Notes: generated from the letters alone by a model not told the origin. Positions 36,674-48,870 are shown, numbered from the stretch's first letter. The stretch is DNA of 64,000 nt from Trypanosoma brucei gambiense DAL972 (GCF_000210295.1 NC_026739.1:1-64000), one strand, 5' to 3'. A program made the numbers and translations.

Positions 36674-38463
36674 GCTCATGTAAAGAGAAAATTCTCTGGA
36701 GGGTCAAAACTTTTTAACAAGGGTGATCCCAATTGTTTATTTAACCCTTCCTTTGGCGCGATGCGCTCGCTTCATGGCGTTCCTTTGTGACAGGACACTG
36801 ACACGCATAATATTTTTTTCAACCCATTTTTTTGAGTTCTATTTTTTGTTTTATGTCTTGGAACCGTCGGCGGTAGCACGCAGCCCTGTAGACTTCTGCG
36901 TGTGCCTGTCAATGTGTTCCTTGGCTCTTTTCAAACGGCTTCTTTTATCTTACCGTTCATATGGTTTTGTCAAAAATTCATCCACTGCATTTGCGGTCTT
37001 CTCCTATGTCTCGTTCCTGCAATGGTTGACAGCAACCTCTTCCATTTGTGACTGAACTTTTTTTTTCCAAACTTTTTGCCTTGTCCTTTTTTCGTACTGG
37101 GAAAATAGTTCCTTCTAAAACCTCAGGCTAGAAATGGGAGACAAATGGACTTTTGTTGACTCAAGCGATTTGTCCCTCGATATTTCCGCCATCGCAGCTT
37201 CCGTTTGACACCGTGGAGTTGCAACATGGGAAGCAGCGGTTGAAGGAAGCACATTCCTGGTGATGATTCCTTCCTCGCCTACGGTGGTGCATCATCATGT
37301 TTGTTAATATGTCGGGGAAACTTTAAAGCACCTTGAGGGAGTTCACCGTAACTGTTCAAAATTGAGGCCTGAGCGGTGTTTTGCCTTTTGACTTGCCTTT
37401 ATTTAACTGTTCTCGTCAGGGGAGCGATTCAGTTGAGTGAGCTGCTGCCACTTTATCTGTTGGGGAGGAGAGGCTGTGGAGAGGGTAAGCGCGTTGTTTC
37501 CATGAACTTTACGTATTTACTGCACTGCCCTCTGTTTTGGTCCACTTTGTGAAATACTCTGGGACAATCAATGGAGAGTGTGAGATTTTTTGAAATACTT
37601 CTGGAGCATTCACCGGCTCGTCGGTCGTCATATGTTCTCGCAGTGTTTTCTCTCCCATATTCTTCGGGGCGGTATTGCAGTGAAAGTGCCATGCGGGACG
37701 CGTGTCAGAGCAGTGTTTGATGTTCCGGAAGTCTTCGGAGTTAGAGGGCAAATGCTCCTCTTCTCCTTTCGTGCGGCGTGATTCTCATACCGAGGCTTCC
37801 ACTAAGCAGGCTGCAACTCTTCTGCTGACTTTTTGGTTTATTCTTTTCCCATATTTCAGTGTTGGAGTGTTTCTCTTGCCGCCCTTGGGAATCGGGCACA
37901 GTCATATGAAGGCGCTTGCTTCGGCAGCCAAAGGTGGTTCCGTTTGGTATTTCTTGTGGAGACATTTGTCTTCCTTTCCATTTCGGACAGCTTTTTGTCC
38001 CGGAAGAAGGGCTTTTGGTATTGTCCTGCCCGATGATCTTTGCCCCGTTCGTTCCATCATGAATAATAGTTACAAAAGTGTGTGTCGGTACGGCGGTGGA
38101 TATTTCCCCAATCGCTTTGGTTGCTTTTACTATTTTGCGGGGCGGTTTAAAGTTGGTAACTCAGTGCACTTCCAAAAAAATTGCGACTCGTACATTTGGT
38201 TTTATATGGAGGGTGGAAGAGCCGAAAACGTGTATGTGCTTGCTTGGATGAGTCGGAAAATAAATTCTAGTTTCCGTGTATTTTCCCTTCATTACGTCAT
38301 ATATGGCTTGGCCTTTAGATTTGTGTAAGGTATGTTTCTTTTCGAAGTTGGTATGCTGGCGGACGTGTTTGTTTAATGTAAATCAGCCAAGGTGTAAGAG
38401 TAGCTGTAATGATAAGTTTCTGCTTCTCCCTTTTTTACTGATGAATGCAGAAACAAAATCACA
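36674..38463. other. EP 3' UTR and EP-PAG intergenic region, with one odd open frame
   Basis: It starts with the EP 3' UTR (U-rich near 36808-36852). A plus-strand frame open from an ATG at 37720 to 38328 (202 codons) is longer than chance would readily give, is rich in Phe, Tyr, Cys and Arg, and has one hydrophobic stretch (TLLLTFWFILFPYFSVGVFL). No family is recognised and the composition is unlike trypanosome proteins, so I do not call it a gene. The pyrimidine tract 38417-38437 with AG at 38449-38450 is the splice acceptor of the PAG gene. Confidence 0.45.
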
Positions 38464-39846
38464 ATGATGCACGAATTAGTGTTTATCATTGGGTTGTTTG
38501 TGGCTGTTTTATCTGATTCTTCTCAGAGCGATTTGTCGAGACACAATTGGAGCATAATATCTAGAAACCGGAGTGTGTTTACAAAACTCGTTAGTGAGCT
38601 CAACAACCACCACAGCATTGGTGAATTCGAGGCACTTTGCAAGATTTACAGAATCACACAAGCGGAGACACCGAAGTCTTCCTTTAAGAATCGTGAGAAG
38701 GAAGCTGAGATTCTGAAGAAGTTGGAGGAAATGGTCAGTGAAACTGAGGCTGTGGGTGGTGATAAAGGTTCAAGTAAGTTGGGTAAAAGAACGACGGCAT
38801 ATCAGGAGATAAAGATACTTCTTGAGAAGGCGAAAAAGCTGAAGGAAGAAATAGAAGTAAATAGGACAAGATCGCTAAATGCAAGTCGTTCTGCTGAGGA
38901 AAATATGTTGAGAGCTGTGTATGGCGACGCTGTGGATGTGGCGAGAAATGAAAATAAAACTCTGGAGGAAGCCATGAGAGGAAACAAATCACTGCTGTTC
39001 AATAGTGTCTACAATGCAGACACGAGCTGCGGTTCTTTTGGAGACAAACTGGTTGGAAAGACGCTAATTAACGACTTTTTCTGCCTATGTGTGGGAGAGG
39101 CTGTTGATTTAATTAAGAAGTTCGAAAAGCCAAGTAATCATAGATATCAATTAGATGTTCCCGATAGCGATGATAACAATATATATAATGGTTTTAACTG
39201 TCCTTGTAAGGATGAAATAAGGAGACCTAAAAATGGTAGTTGGACTATGATGGCTGATTATATTGCCCAAGCAACTATAATACTTGCGACCCTAGAAAAG
39301 TAAAATACAACTATACTGAGGCATGGGATGTGATTAGTAAAGCTTGTGTGTACAAAAATGTTGCATCGAATGTTAAAACCTTGAAGAGTGCATTGGCTCA
39401 GTTTGATGCGTTTGTTGAATTTGGAACAGCATGAATATCAAGTCAGGGGTATTTTTGGTTATGTGAAAACAGAACATAACGATAATCGCACATGCACAGG
39501 TCACACTGCTGGATTCACATGTGTCAGCTACAACTACACACTTGAAAATGGTGGGATCCCTTGGTACAACCATCTTACTAACGCCACCGAGCAACTACAA
39601 GAAATGGCGAAGTATGCCAAAGAGTCTGACAGTCATCTTCACGAATTGGAAGAATACCAACATGAGGCAGAGGAAATATATCTTGAAGTGAAACTTGGTG
39701 GTGATGCAGAGCTATGGAAGAGTAGCCGAGGTAAGGGTTACAGTGGAGGTGATGATACTGATGTAAATAATGATGGGCTCAACTATATAAATATTACAAC
39801 TGACTTTCTTATATTATTGTTTTCATCTTTTATTTGTATATCTTAG
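38464..39846 (+). pseudogene. PAG3: Procyclin-associated gene (PAG3-like), two frameshifts
   Basis: A plus-strand gene directly after EP procyclin, as expected for the GPEET/PAG3 locus. An ATG 13 bases after the splice acceptor opens a signal peptide (VFIIGLFVAVL), then a helical, Lys/Glu-rich region with Cys clusters (DTSCGSFG, FFCLCVGE, NCPCKDE). The 279-codon frame stops at 39303, but coding sense continues in another frame from about 39264 (CPSNYNTCDPRKVKYNY), and in the first frame again after about 39424 (HEYQVRGIFGYVK) to 39846, ending in a hydrophobic tail that looks like a GPI signal (FLILLFSSFICIS). Two frameshifts (39257-39300 and about 39424) therefore break an original gene of about 460 codons. 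PAG proteins are distantly related to the ESAG6/7 receptor family and are dispensable in culture. Confidence 0.75.
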
Positions 39847-40420
39847 TTTGTGATTAATTTGGTAATTGCTTTGTGTGGTGTCGCTTTTTTTTTTCTTTGT
39901 GGAGGGGAGGAGGAGGGATGTTGTATTTGTGTGCAGTTGTTTTCAAATTAATTATAAATTTGGTAACAAAAATTTCTGCAAATGTTGCTTTTGACTGTGT
40001 TTGAGCGTGGCTGTTGGGACGTTGACGGGGAATCGCCACGGCAGGGTCATTTTCTGAGAGGGTGCCGATACGTTGTGTTACTTTTTCATTTTCACATCGC
40101 GCAAGGATATGGGTATGCTACTATTAACAAATCATTTAGCTCCTATCTAGTACGCTCCGCTGCGGCAGAAAAATAAGGGGCCACGAGCCAAATTCTATGT
40201 GTCTACGAGCACTGTCAGCCTTCCAAGGACTCTCGGATCTCTATCGCAGCGAGTTTAGGTTAAAAGTGGGGTGAAGAACTCCTCCTTCTGCTTGTTCCGG
40301 CCGAACATAGAGGCGTGACGGCAGCTCCTTCGTTTCCATCCACGGAGGACACAACATTCGCTGAATTATCTCTTAATGGAGCGTTTTTTTGTTTTTAAGT
40401 GTAAAATAACTGTCTGGTGT

Positions 40421-40446
40421 GTATATATATATATATATATATATAT
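40421..40446. repeat. (TA)n microsatellite
   Basis: Thirteen or so uninterrupted TA units. Confidence 0.9.
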
Positions 40447-42026
40447 TGACTGAAAGAAGGAGTCGAGAGCGTCTTTTCCGAGTGCACTTTTCTCCGGCGG
40501 ATCTCCCACTAACCTGTGGCGTAGGGCTATGGCTCCCAAAACACGTGTAAACACTACTGTATGATGTGGGTTATCGTGTTCATTGGCGTGGTAGTACTCT
40601 TTAATCCAGCGTATTCCATGTTTGATGTCATTGTGTATTTAGAAGCCCACTTTGGAGTAGATCCTTATCCCGGCCTCGGAGGGGATACTGCACACAGTTG
40701 CAACGCGTTGACGATGGAGCTCTGGGGCGCTGTTGGTTAAGTTTTCAAGTTTTGGAGTGACCCAATCTGTGTATTTTCTAGAGCTGAACCGTTAAGCTGC
40801 TGAGGGATGCATATTTATGCGGTCACTGTTAACTTCAGATGAGTTGTTCATCTGCTGAAGCCGTTTCCCCGGATGGTGGCTCTTTATCTCCCTATGTGTT
40901 ATCCTGGCTTCACTTTGTAAGGCCGCTGCCTTCACTAGGTTTGTTTTCCTGGTGTCTGACCCTTTTCTGTGGAGGTATCCCGCCTTTCAATTTGCTTGCG
41001 ATGTTGCATTCCCTGAACTGTGGCGGATTTGATTCTGTAGCCTTTTCCGTTGGGAGAGCCAAGCTCTCAGTCATTCTCCAACCCTGTGTTTCACCACTTG
41101 TTTTTACTTTGTTTTTATACCTTCGTTTGATTCTGTAATTTTCGTTGCGCGTTTAGTCTGCGCCTACTCAGCTCTCACTGTTTATCTTCAGTTACTTGCT
41201 CACAGAAAGTCTGAGCAGATTCGTGGCAGCTTGTTCCCACTTTACGCATTTATCGACGGGCAAATTCTCGTTACCCTGCGAAGGTGCTCTGGGACTTGGT
41301 AAGTAATCAGCTTCTTTTGCTGGCACAACATTTCGGTTTGTTTCAGTAGCTTGGTGACGAGACGTTTTATCACCATCTGGGTTTTACTGTTTCTCGCCTG
41401 TGTCTACGTGGCCGTTGTTTTGTGGCTTAACCGTCCCTCTGGACTGAATGTTTGAAGCTATATTCATGAAGAACTGCGCGAGTTCCACGTATTGGTTCCT
41501 TCCTTTTCTGTTCCACTGCGCTCATCAACCCCATTCCTTCTCATCCTTGGTGTCCTCGAGTTTTTGGAGGAAGTGCCTGATCGTCTCTCGGTATTCTGTT
41601 CTTCCGTTTTTGCAAACCTCCCTTCACTTCCCTTCCCGACTGTGCACTATTTTTTGTTTTTGCACCACGTAAGTCTGGCTTGTCTGAGGAGTTTCAAATA
41701 GTACCCTGAACGCCGCCTGCTTTCCGTTGTTATGTTTCACCTCTTTGTGCCTCCATCCGTAGTTGTTCCTGGGGCGATGACAATTCCAGGATCGTGCTAC
41801 CGTGTGTGCGTTAGATTACCGCCCCCTGCATCAAGTAAGACATACTGAATCCGCGAAGGCTCTCCGGCTTTCGCGAGGTGTTTCTAGCAACTATCACCTT
41901 TGTTTCTTCAACTTCTTGATTTACTGTCTTTTACTCATCTATTATCTCCCTTTTCTTCAGGTCCTGCATGTCAAAAAGTATACTGTCATATTGGGCGGGA
42001 AATCATATCACAACTGTGGTATGGTT

Positions 42027-42056
42027 TTGAGGGTTGCAGTCTTTTACCGTGCTGGT
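42027..42056 (+). repeat. 30-bp direct repeat flanking the procyclin locus, copy 2
   Basis: Identical by eye to 33408-33437; flanks are unrelated. Confidence 0.85.
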
Positions 42057-45000
42057 GGCGGCTTTGCCGTCAGAATTCTTGCCGCATACTTTGAGGTTGT
42101 ATGTGCTATTCATGAATTTACGATATTCTTTTGCTATATCTTCTGAGCCAGCAGCGGCTTTGCCCGACGGAGCACAACAGCAGTCATTTTCATTCAGCCT
42201 TTCCGCAACTGCCCTCCTCGCATATCATACTCACCGTCCACACAACATAACTTCCAATTTTATTGAAAAAGAAATTACACAACAGATCTTGCTTGACATT
42301 TCCCCCCATATGCTGCGTCGTGTTTTACTTGGTCCTTAACCTCTGCCGCATCATTTTCTTTCTGCATCTATGTCTGACGAAGCCTTTCTGCCATGCAAAT
42401 GTTCGGCTATGCTTTCCGCGTCGACCTTCGCCGTGTCGCCATGTCGCCATTGTATGCTCCTCGGTCTCCTATTTGAAACTTTGTGATATCCATCGCTGCC
42501 TCTTGTTTCGTCGGAAGTCAGGGATATATTTCACGTTCCTTCACCGCCTTGTCACACCACGCAAGCACGTCCTGTATGTTGCTCCTGAAGGTTGACCACG
42601 CTCTCTTTGGTAAGCCCCACCGTATTTCTCATTGCTTCGATGGTTATTTTGTAGTAATTTGTCCCCGTATCCTCTCTCTGCCTCCCGTATGGGTCGTCAC
42701 AAAATCCCTTCCGCATTTGGATGTCAGCGTGTTCGACGGCGTATTCCTCTGACCTGACATTTTCCCCCGCTGTCCCCTCAATTTCCACACCTCTACGGTT
42801 GCACGCCCTTACATCCTTTGATCGTCTCCACTGAACTTCCCATAATTTTTTCCCCGCTTCTAGGATGTCTTCATGGCCTCCCGGCGTTTGGACTCAACGT
42901 ATTGGCGAGGTTGCGGATGCTTACGACAAGTTTCATGGCAGTGGTGGAACCGAAAAACGCTACCTTTGCTGCTTGCCATATTTTCGCGTTCCACGCCCCT
43001 GGTATCCTTGTCGTCCGCGGTCCTTTCACCCGCGCCCTCGGCCGTTGTGGCCCCTTCTTTATTATAGGGATGAAGTTTGGAGGTATGAGACTTTGGCGAG
43101 GCCGACGTTGGGTATGCCTTGGTAAGGCGAGGGCAAATTATACTCTCTCTTCTTTTCTCCTCCGCCGTTTTAGCGTTCCTTTTTTCCACCCTCTCCACGG
43201 AAACCATTTTCATCGCTTTCTTCCAGTCTCGTGGCCCTGTCCTTGCACCCTTGACGGCGGGTTTCTACGCGTCGTTTTAGCTGGTAATTCAGAAACTCAG
43301 TATTCGTGCGCAAGGCGCACCTTAGTGCATTTCCTTCTCCCAGTCTTATCCCTTCATCGCCATATTCAGTGCTTCCCGCTGGAGTGTCGCATTTTCCACC
43401 ACTTCCCAATGGCAGGGTCAAATCTTTCTTCCTATAGTGATAGAGGCAAATGTGTCACTTATACCAGTTTGTAACTGGTTGTGCTTTGGGCCTTGTGAGC
43501 ATTTCCTTGCACTCTCCCAGATTATTCCTAGGCTTCTTCGCCTCGTTTTGTTCATCGCTTCTGGTTTGAACCTCCCTCATGTCTGTCCATATGTTTTTTT
43601 TTAAGTTTGGCACATTTCCGGGGAGTGCCACGCTCACACAAAACACATTGAAAGCATCCGTGGCACACACGAGGGATTTCACAGCATCTTTTAAAGCCTT
43701 CCCATGCGTCTGCCACTTCTGCCCACTCGTGTCCCTCAACTATGTCACTCATGGTTGATCCTTATCAGTGGACGATAAAGTTACAATTCAGGGATGTCAC
43801 TGGATCGCGAACTCTCTCTGCCTTGGCCTTGGGAGTTTTCAACGAAGTGCTTAATTCATTGGTAAGCGCTTCGTCGTATTGTTTCCCCTTTTCAACGCCA
43901 TCAATTTGGCGGTTGCACAATCGACATTTGCTGAAACACTTATCAGGGAGCGAGGCTGTTCCACCGGTCTCGCCAAGTTGTTCCGGGGGTGCGAATATGA
44001 AATTGTTAAAGGGCGAGATTTCTTTTATTCCGGCATGCGATCGCTTCTTTAGTAGAGACTCGATGTGACCGAGAAAGTTTCTCCTGCACGTGTTTGTCCC
44101 AATCCCAGCTTCGAGCGCAGCATATCCCTCGTTACGCTTCTGCCTTATGTCTCCCACCAAAACATCAATTTTACATATTAGGTGTGTCATTCTGCAGTTG
44201 TTTCTTCCACTGCAATCTCATCTGTTATTGCACTGTCTTTCCAAACAACGTGGTGGAAGAAAATAAGCTGCATAGAAATCACCTCATTCTTTTTACTGAC
44301 TGTGAAAATCACCCTTCCATACGCGGCTCGGGATTCCATCCTCCGCGCGACTCGGTCTTTCATTGTTTCCAGTAGCGTATTTAGCACCTTTTCAATTGGC
44401 ACCGGTTCTGCACGATGACCGCATCCTAATATTCAGATGTCCCTTTAATCCTGTATTTTTCCATGTTGCCGAAGATTATCGTTTCTGCAGTGGACTGACT
44501 GCCTAAACTCACCAGTTCATTTGTTGAAACTTTTCAGTCCGTCTTATTGAATATCCCTATTCTTTGCGGCGCATGAGCCTTCCTCCATTCGTCTTTTGCG
44601 TTTGCTTTTATACCCACCCGCGTATGGCAAATTTGTGTACACTCCGGAGCCAATGTCCAAGGAGCTTTAAGTATGGAGTACACCTTGATTTTTGGTGTCG
44701 GAGCACCATCTCTCCACTGAATTCAGCCATTCAGGTATTGGATGACTTCTAGGATATTGCCGGTTTATTATGTCTGAAAAGCATCCTCTTATAGCGTTTG
44801 ACATGGGGCGGTATTCCGTCGCCCTCTTGTTTGCCACTTTTCAAACAAATATCAGTCGTGTTTTTTTGAGCGTGTCTTGTTTGTTTGCGTCCGAGGAAAC
44901 CACAGCAATGATTTGCACTGAATCAGCTTGCGCGCTTTCCGTCTTCCTCCCTTTCAGGTAGAGACATGAGAATCGCCTAGGAGCGGCACCGTAGTTTATC

Positions 45001-47058
45001 TTTTCGTGGACGATTCCGGAGTGGCAGGCTGCATCATCAACCGGACGAAAGATCATTCGAGGAAGCGTGCGGTGAAACGAACGCTCGTTGTTACGGGATG
45101 GTGACGCGAAATTTGGCGGATATGCCGCGTGTTGGAAGAGAGAACAAAAGGCGCAGAGATTTGTGAATTACTGTGCCTCACCGTTCAGCCTGTCAACAAC
45201 AGATGGGAGCAGGTTTTGGCGGCGTCCACAAAGCCCAGGCTGGAGGCTGTTGAACGCGAGAGCGGCACCCCCGCCGTCGAGGGGCTGAAGACAAGACGTT
45301 ATGTGAGCATTTTATCTCGGACCAGTGAAAGCGTAGGTGTGCCACAGGATGGGGTCCACTTTGTTCTCCACCACCTCGTGCAGAGGAAATATGTTGAAGG
45401 TGCGGAGTCAAGCGATCAACATCGTGCCGTCGGTGCTGAAATAGTGAAAAAGGGAGAACAACATGCTGAAGGAGGCGCGGCACACAACCGGATGATGGAG
45501 CTCAACGGCGGATTTGTTTGGGCGATATCACCGGCAAAGTATGCCCCCGAGGCCTACGCGTCTGTTTGGGGTTAGCTACTATAAAGGATCAACGCCGCCT
45601 CATGGGTGAATGGGGCGCTGGAGTGCACAGGGTACCCCCACCGCGGCTGGGAGAAAAGTTCCGAACGCAAGCCTCGCCGCCCGGTGACGAATACAGCTGA
45701 ACACGACATGGGGCATGGGGCAAAGGTGAATATGGTTGAATACTTGATAGTGGAGGTTGCGCAGGCGAGGGCGTATAAAAATCACGTGCGCAAAGAGGCT
45801 GGTCAAAACGCCTGGCACTTTCAGGAATCATGGAAAAAAAAAGCATGAGGATCATGAACGGTGGAAGCGGACAATGTGAGCACGGGAAAATGGGGCGAGG
45901 GGAGGGTTGACAACAGGGAACAATACCCTTGCTGCCCCACAAAACGTATTGCGGGACGGTGTCTCGCAGAAGGGGGAAATATCCATCCACTGCGCAACTG
46001 ACTCGGCAAGTCGCTCAAACACTGTAAAACACTGCCCCAATCGAGGTGACCACGTCTCGGCAGGAGGATGACCACTATTCCATTTCTTCCACATCAAGAG
46101 GTTCCTCCACATGTTAGCCACGTCCACGTGTGTGTGCGTATTTGTAAACCCCAGAAGTCCAGTCCACATAATAGCGGGCCCGAGTTCATGCCCAAACCCT
46201 CTCGGAAACTTACGTTGTACAGCATGCGCTAACGCCGGTATCCATGACGGGCCCCGCCGCAGCTGCCGTGTGGGATGCTAAAAGTGTAAGAGGCACTAAA
46301 AAGCGACCCATTCGTTTGTTGTTGTTTTTTTCTGTTTTCTTTTCAAATCTTTGCGTCGTGAAATTATACGCGTATCCAAAGAGGCTCCCAACATCCTTAT
46401 CCCTTCCCCGAGGGCGTGCATCGCTCAGAAGCACTAAAGCAAGTACCACTTCTCCTACGGGCAGCACCTGGTCTGATTGTTGGAGAAAACCCACACCAAC
46501 AGTTGTGGGGGTGGTTGTGTGTATTTGGCCGCGTTCGGGTGCCCCGGAACATCTCTGCGTTAAGTTTCTTCACCGGAAAGCGGCCACCAGATTCATAAAA
46601 TGCTCCCACCCGAGCGGCCACAATATCGGGAAGGGAGGCATCACGCCGGTGTGATGCGTATTAGAAGAGGGAAGCTGCAACACTTTTGTGGCTTCAGATT
46701 AAAAAAAAAAAGCGGGGGAGAATGGCAGCACCTACTGGAAACCTGCGGTAGGGGGAGCAAAACAACAACAAGAGGGGAATATGGCGGCAGTGCGGGCAAA
46801 GGGATCCCGCGCACCGACAGCCGTTTATTTCTCTCCTTTACTTTCAGATATTCAGTAGCAAAGTTGCAGCGAAAGTGAAAGTTCTACGGGTACTCGTGGG
46901 CGCTGCGATACGCATTTCGTACAAAAAGAAGCTTTCTCCCCTCTAGCATCTTCATCGCTATCCTGGGGTTAAACTAAAACGCATCTGTTGAGATAAAATT
47001 AGATTGAAAAAAACACACGCATAAATGTTCACGACTCTTAGGTTTAACGATGTGCAAC

Positions 47059-48081
47059 CTACGCCGTGTTGGGTGCAAGAGGAATGCCAGCAGAACCGCC
47101 ATCCTCGATGCCGCATTCGCTACTTCCGCGGCGGATGAGAAAGTAACCGTCCATTCCCCACTCGGTGTTCCAGCTGTTGGCAATCTTCCAGTACGGCACT
47201 CCGTTTGATGTGCCCCACCCAACGAGCCTCACCGCATGTCCTCCGAGATATTGTCCTGAAACGTGGTGGTAGACGCCGCTGTTGTAGGCGATGAAGTCTT
47301 CGTAGACATCAAACGCCACCTCAAATGGACCGCGGAAGAACAACTCACGCATGTAGTCATCCTCCCCTTGAAGCGCATAGCTCGTCCAGGAACGGTAGTT
47401 GACAACGGGGATTGTCGGGTCATCGCACGTGTAATTGCACTTGGGCGTGTCAAAGTTGAACTGAGAACAGGGAGGGTACCCATTTTTGCTTTTGCTGTGG
47501 TGTGAGCAATGGGGAAATGGGTAGGGTTGGCAGTAGTCCGAAACGAGGCCTGTTGAGCTAAAGTACGCCCACGCCCTATCCGGATCGCCACCATTACAGC
47601 CATCGCCACAATCACTGCAGCACGCAAGCAAGTCACCTGCTGAGATATGGACGTCCTGCACACCCCCCATCGTACAAAATCGGTCGGACATGGCTGAGGC
47701 CGCAGCGACTGCCCAGCAGGAGCCACAGGCGGACTGATCTGCAATTTGTGGGATGGTGGGGCAGTTGGGCCAAGCTTCAGCGGAATCGAAGCTGCTGGGA
47801 AGCGGGGCACGGGCCTCTTCCTCGGTGAATCGCCTCTTCGGAAGGATGCTGGCGTTATTATTCTTTTTAATAACACCGTTGAGCCGCTTCGCCTCGCGCA
47901 ATGTTATGTTTTGCATGACGCCATCGTACTTCGCCTTCCAAATCCCGCGGTTGAGGCGGTTCACGCGGTCGACGAAAGCCTTGGAGAGGACGGGCGCGTC
48001 TTCAGCAACGAGGGCGGCGTTTACGGCGACTACAGCCGTCGAAGCGATATAAAATGTGATGCAGGCACGCATGAGATGCAT
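47059..48081 (-). CDS. CATB: Cathepsin B-like cysteine protease
   Basis: 340 residues, papain clan, lysosomal. A signal peptide (ITFYIASTAVVAV), then a propeptide to about residue 93, and the mature enzyme beginning near LPSSFDSAEAWP. The catalytic Cys122 lies in QSACGSCWAVA, the catalytic His282 in GGHAVRLVGWG and Asn302 in IANSWNTEWG. The cathepsin B Cys pattern and an occluding-loop segment with adjacent His (HCSHHSKSKNG, about 191-201) are present. In T. brucei this enzyme degrades host proteins such as transferrin and is essential in bloodstream forms. The start is the ATG at 48081, the first in frame; a pyrimidine tract on the minus strand near 48170-48190 suits a splice acceptor. First gene of the minus-strand core unit as read from the switch region; intact. 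Confidence 0.97.
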   Translation of the reverse strand: MHLMRACITFYIASTAVVAVNAALVAEDAPVLSKAFVDRVNRLNRGIWKAKYDGVMQNITLREAKRLNGVIKKNNNASILPKRRFTEEEARAPLPSSFDSAEAWPNCPTIPQIADQSACGSCWAVAAASAMSDRFCTMGGVQDVHISAGDLLACCSDCGDGCNGGDPDRAWAYFSSTGLVSDYCQPYPFPHCSHHSKSKNGYPPCSQFNFDTPKCNYTCDDPTIPVVNYRSWTSYALQGEDDYMRELFFRGPFEVAFDVYEDFIAYNSGVYHHVSGQYLGGHAVRLVGWGTSNGVPYWKIANSWNTEWGMDGYFLIRRGSSECGIEDGGSAGIPLAPNTA

Positions 48082-48425
48082 GTGTCACCGGATTTGTACG
48101 GGTCTGCAAGTTCGATGTTGTCGTTGCCCCTCTGTGGAGCTGTCGTATACACTTTTTTTTTTCTCCCTTAAAAAGAAAAAAACAGAAAGGAAAATCACTT
48201 GTTTTGCCCCCGGGTTGCTCAGATTAAACAGTGGAGGGGTTGGGTGGAGAGGGAATGGGGAGAGGATGTGAAGGAAGATAGGGGGAATCATGCGGGTAAA
48301 TAGCCTCCAATACTCAGTTTCGTCCATGAAAACCTGCGTTCGTATCTAATAAGGAGGAATGTGGTGAGAGGAGGGGTGATGCGTTCCAGAGCGCACCCAG
48401 CGCTCAATGCGAGGTCAGTGGAGCT
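48082..48425. other. Intergenic, cathepsin B 5' flank
   Basis: 344 bp holding the minus-strand pyrimidine tract for cathepsin B and the 3' UTR of the upstream small gene. No gene was seen. Confidence 0.6.
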
Positions 48426-48791
48426 TCATGTCCAAAGACACCTTTCATTTACTTTACATTTTTGCAAGTCAACCCTCTCTAGTAAACTTTCCGGGAACCC
48501 GCCCTCGTCAACAATGCCATCTCGCAACTTGATGTAGTATGGCCAACGCAAACCCTCAATCATTACGCGGTAAGTAGCCGCATCGTCGGCGTCCCCCCTT
48601 CCGTTTTGATTTGGTGCACGCGTGATGTCGGCATTAATGTAAACGGCAGATTCCGGTGCAGCGTTCGTTGGGCGGGAGAAAACGAAACGGTACACGCCTG
48701 GTGTGGACGGGTGCTCGGAGGCTGTGAATGTGTAGCGCATCCCTTGTTCGTCGAATGCCGCTGCAAGGCGTTGCAGCTCGTTCAGTTCCAT
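48426..48791 (-). CDS. Small conserved-looking hypothetical protein
   Basis: 121 residues from the ATG at 48791 (MELNELQRLAAAF). The chain looks like an alpha/beta fold: an N-terminal amphipathic helix, then YTFTASEHPS, a strand YRFVFSRP, YINADITRAP and a C-terminal RWPYYIKLRDG. No signal peptide or membrane segment. It is similar in style to small Mago- or kinetochore-like folds, but I cannot assign a family. The frame extends upstream without another ATG. It lies in same-strand order between CATB and the RINT1-like gene, with normal spacing, which supports it being real. A GA/GT microsatellite (about 48871-48921) lies just upstream. Confidence 0.65.
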   Translation of the reverse strand: MELNELQRLAAAFDEQGMRYTFTASEHPSTPGVYRFVFSRPTNAAPESAVYINADITRAPNQNGRGDADDAATYRVMIEGLRWPYYIKLRDGIVDEGGFPESLLERVDLQKCKVNERCLWT

Positions 48792-48870
48792 GCTACCGTC
48801 GCAGTTACAGTAGTAGTTGCTGTTGTCGCCGTCAAGGCTACGCGTTGTGGGATATAAACAAAGCAATTCA

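Larger units (their letters stand above)
39847..47058. other. Convergent strand-switch region, 7.2 kb, no supported gene
   Basis: The plus-strand run ends and the minus-strand run begins here. Contents: a (TA)n tract (40421-40446), the second copy of the 30-bp repeat (42027-42056), pyrimidine-rich sequence over 41.4-44.7 kb, and a chain of minus-strand open frames with Cys-rich stretches (42.55-45.06 kb) that may be a decayed gene. The 148-codon plus frame at 45129-45575 has no ATG near its start. I looked for tRNA genes, which are often found at such convergence points, and saw no A-box/B-box pair. Transcription termination is expected here. Confidence 0.45.

Noticed and set aside
36266..36679. 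Antisense 137-codon frame over the EP procyclin gene
   Set aside because: It is the complement of the Glu-Pro codon repeats (a Phe/Arg/Gly pattern), not an independent gene.
42818..43474. 218-codon plus-strand frame
   Set aside because: It starts at TTG, is rich in Phe/His/Arg/Cys in the manner of an antisense frame, and overlaps more protein-like minus-strand fragments.
45129..45575. 148-codon plus-strand frame in the convergent region
   Set aside because: It begins just after a stop, has no ATG until near its end, and shows no domain.
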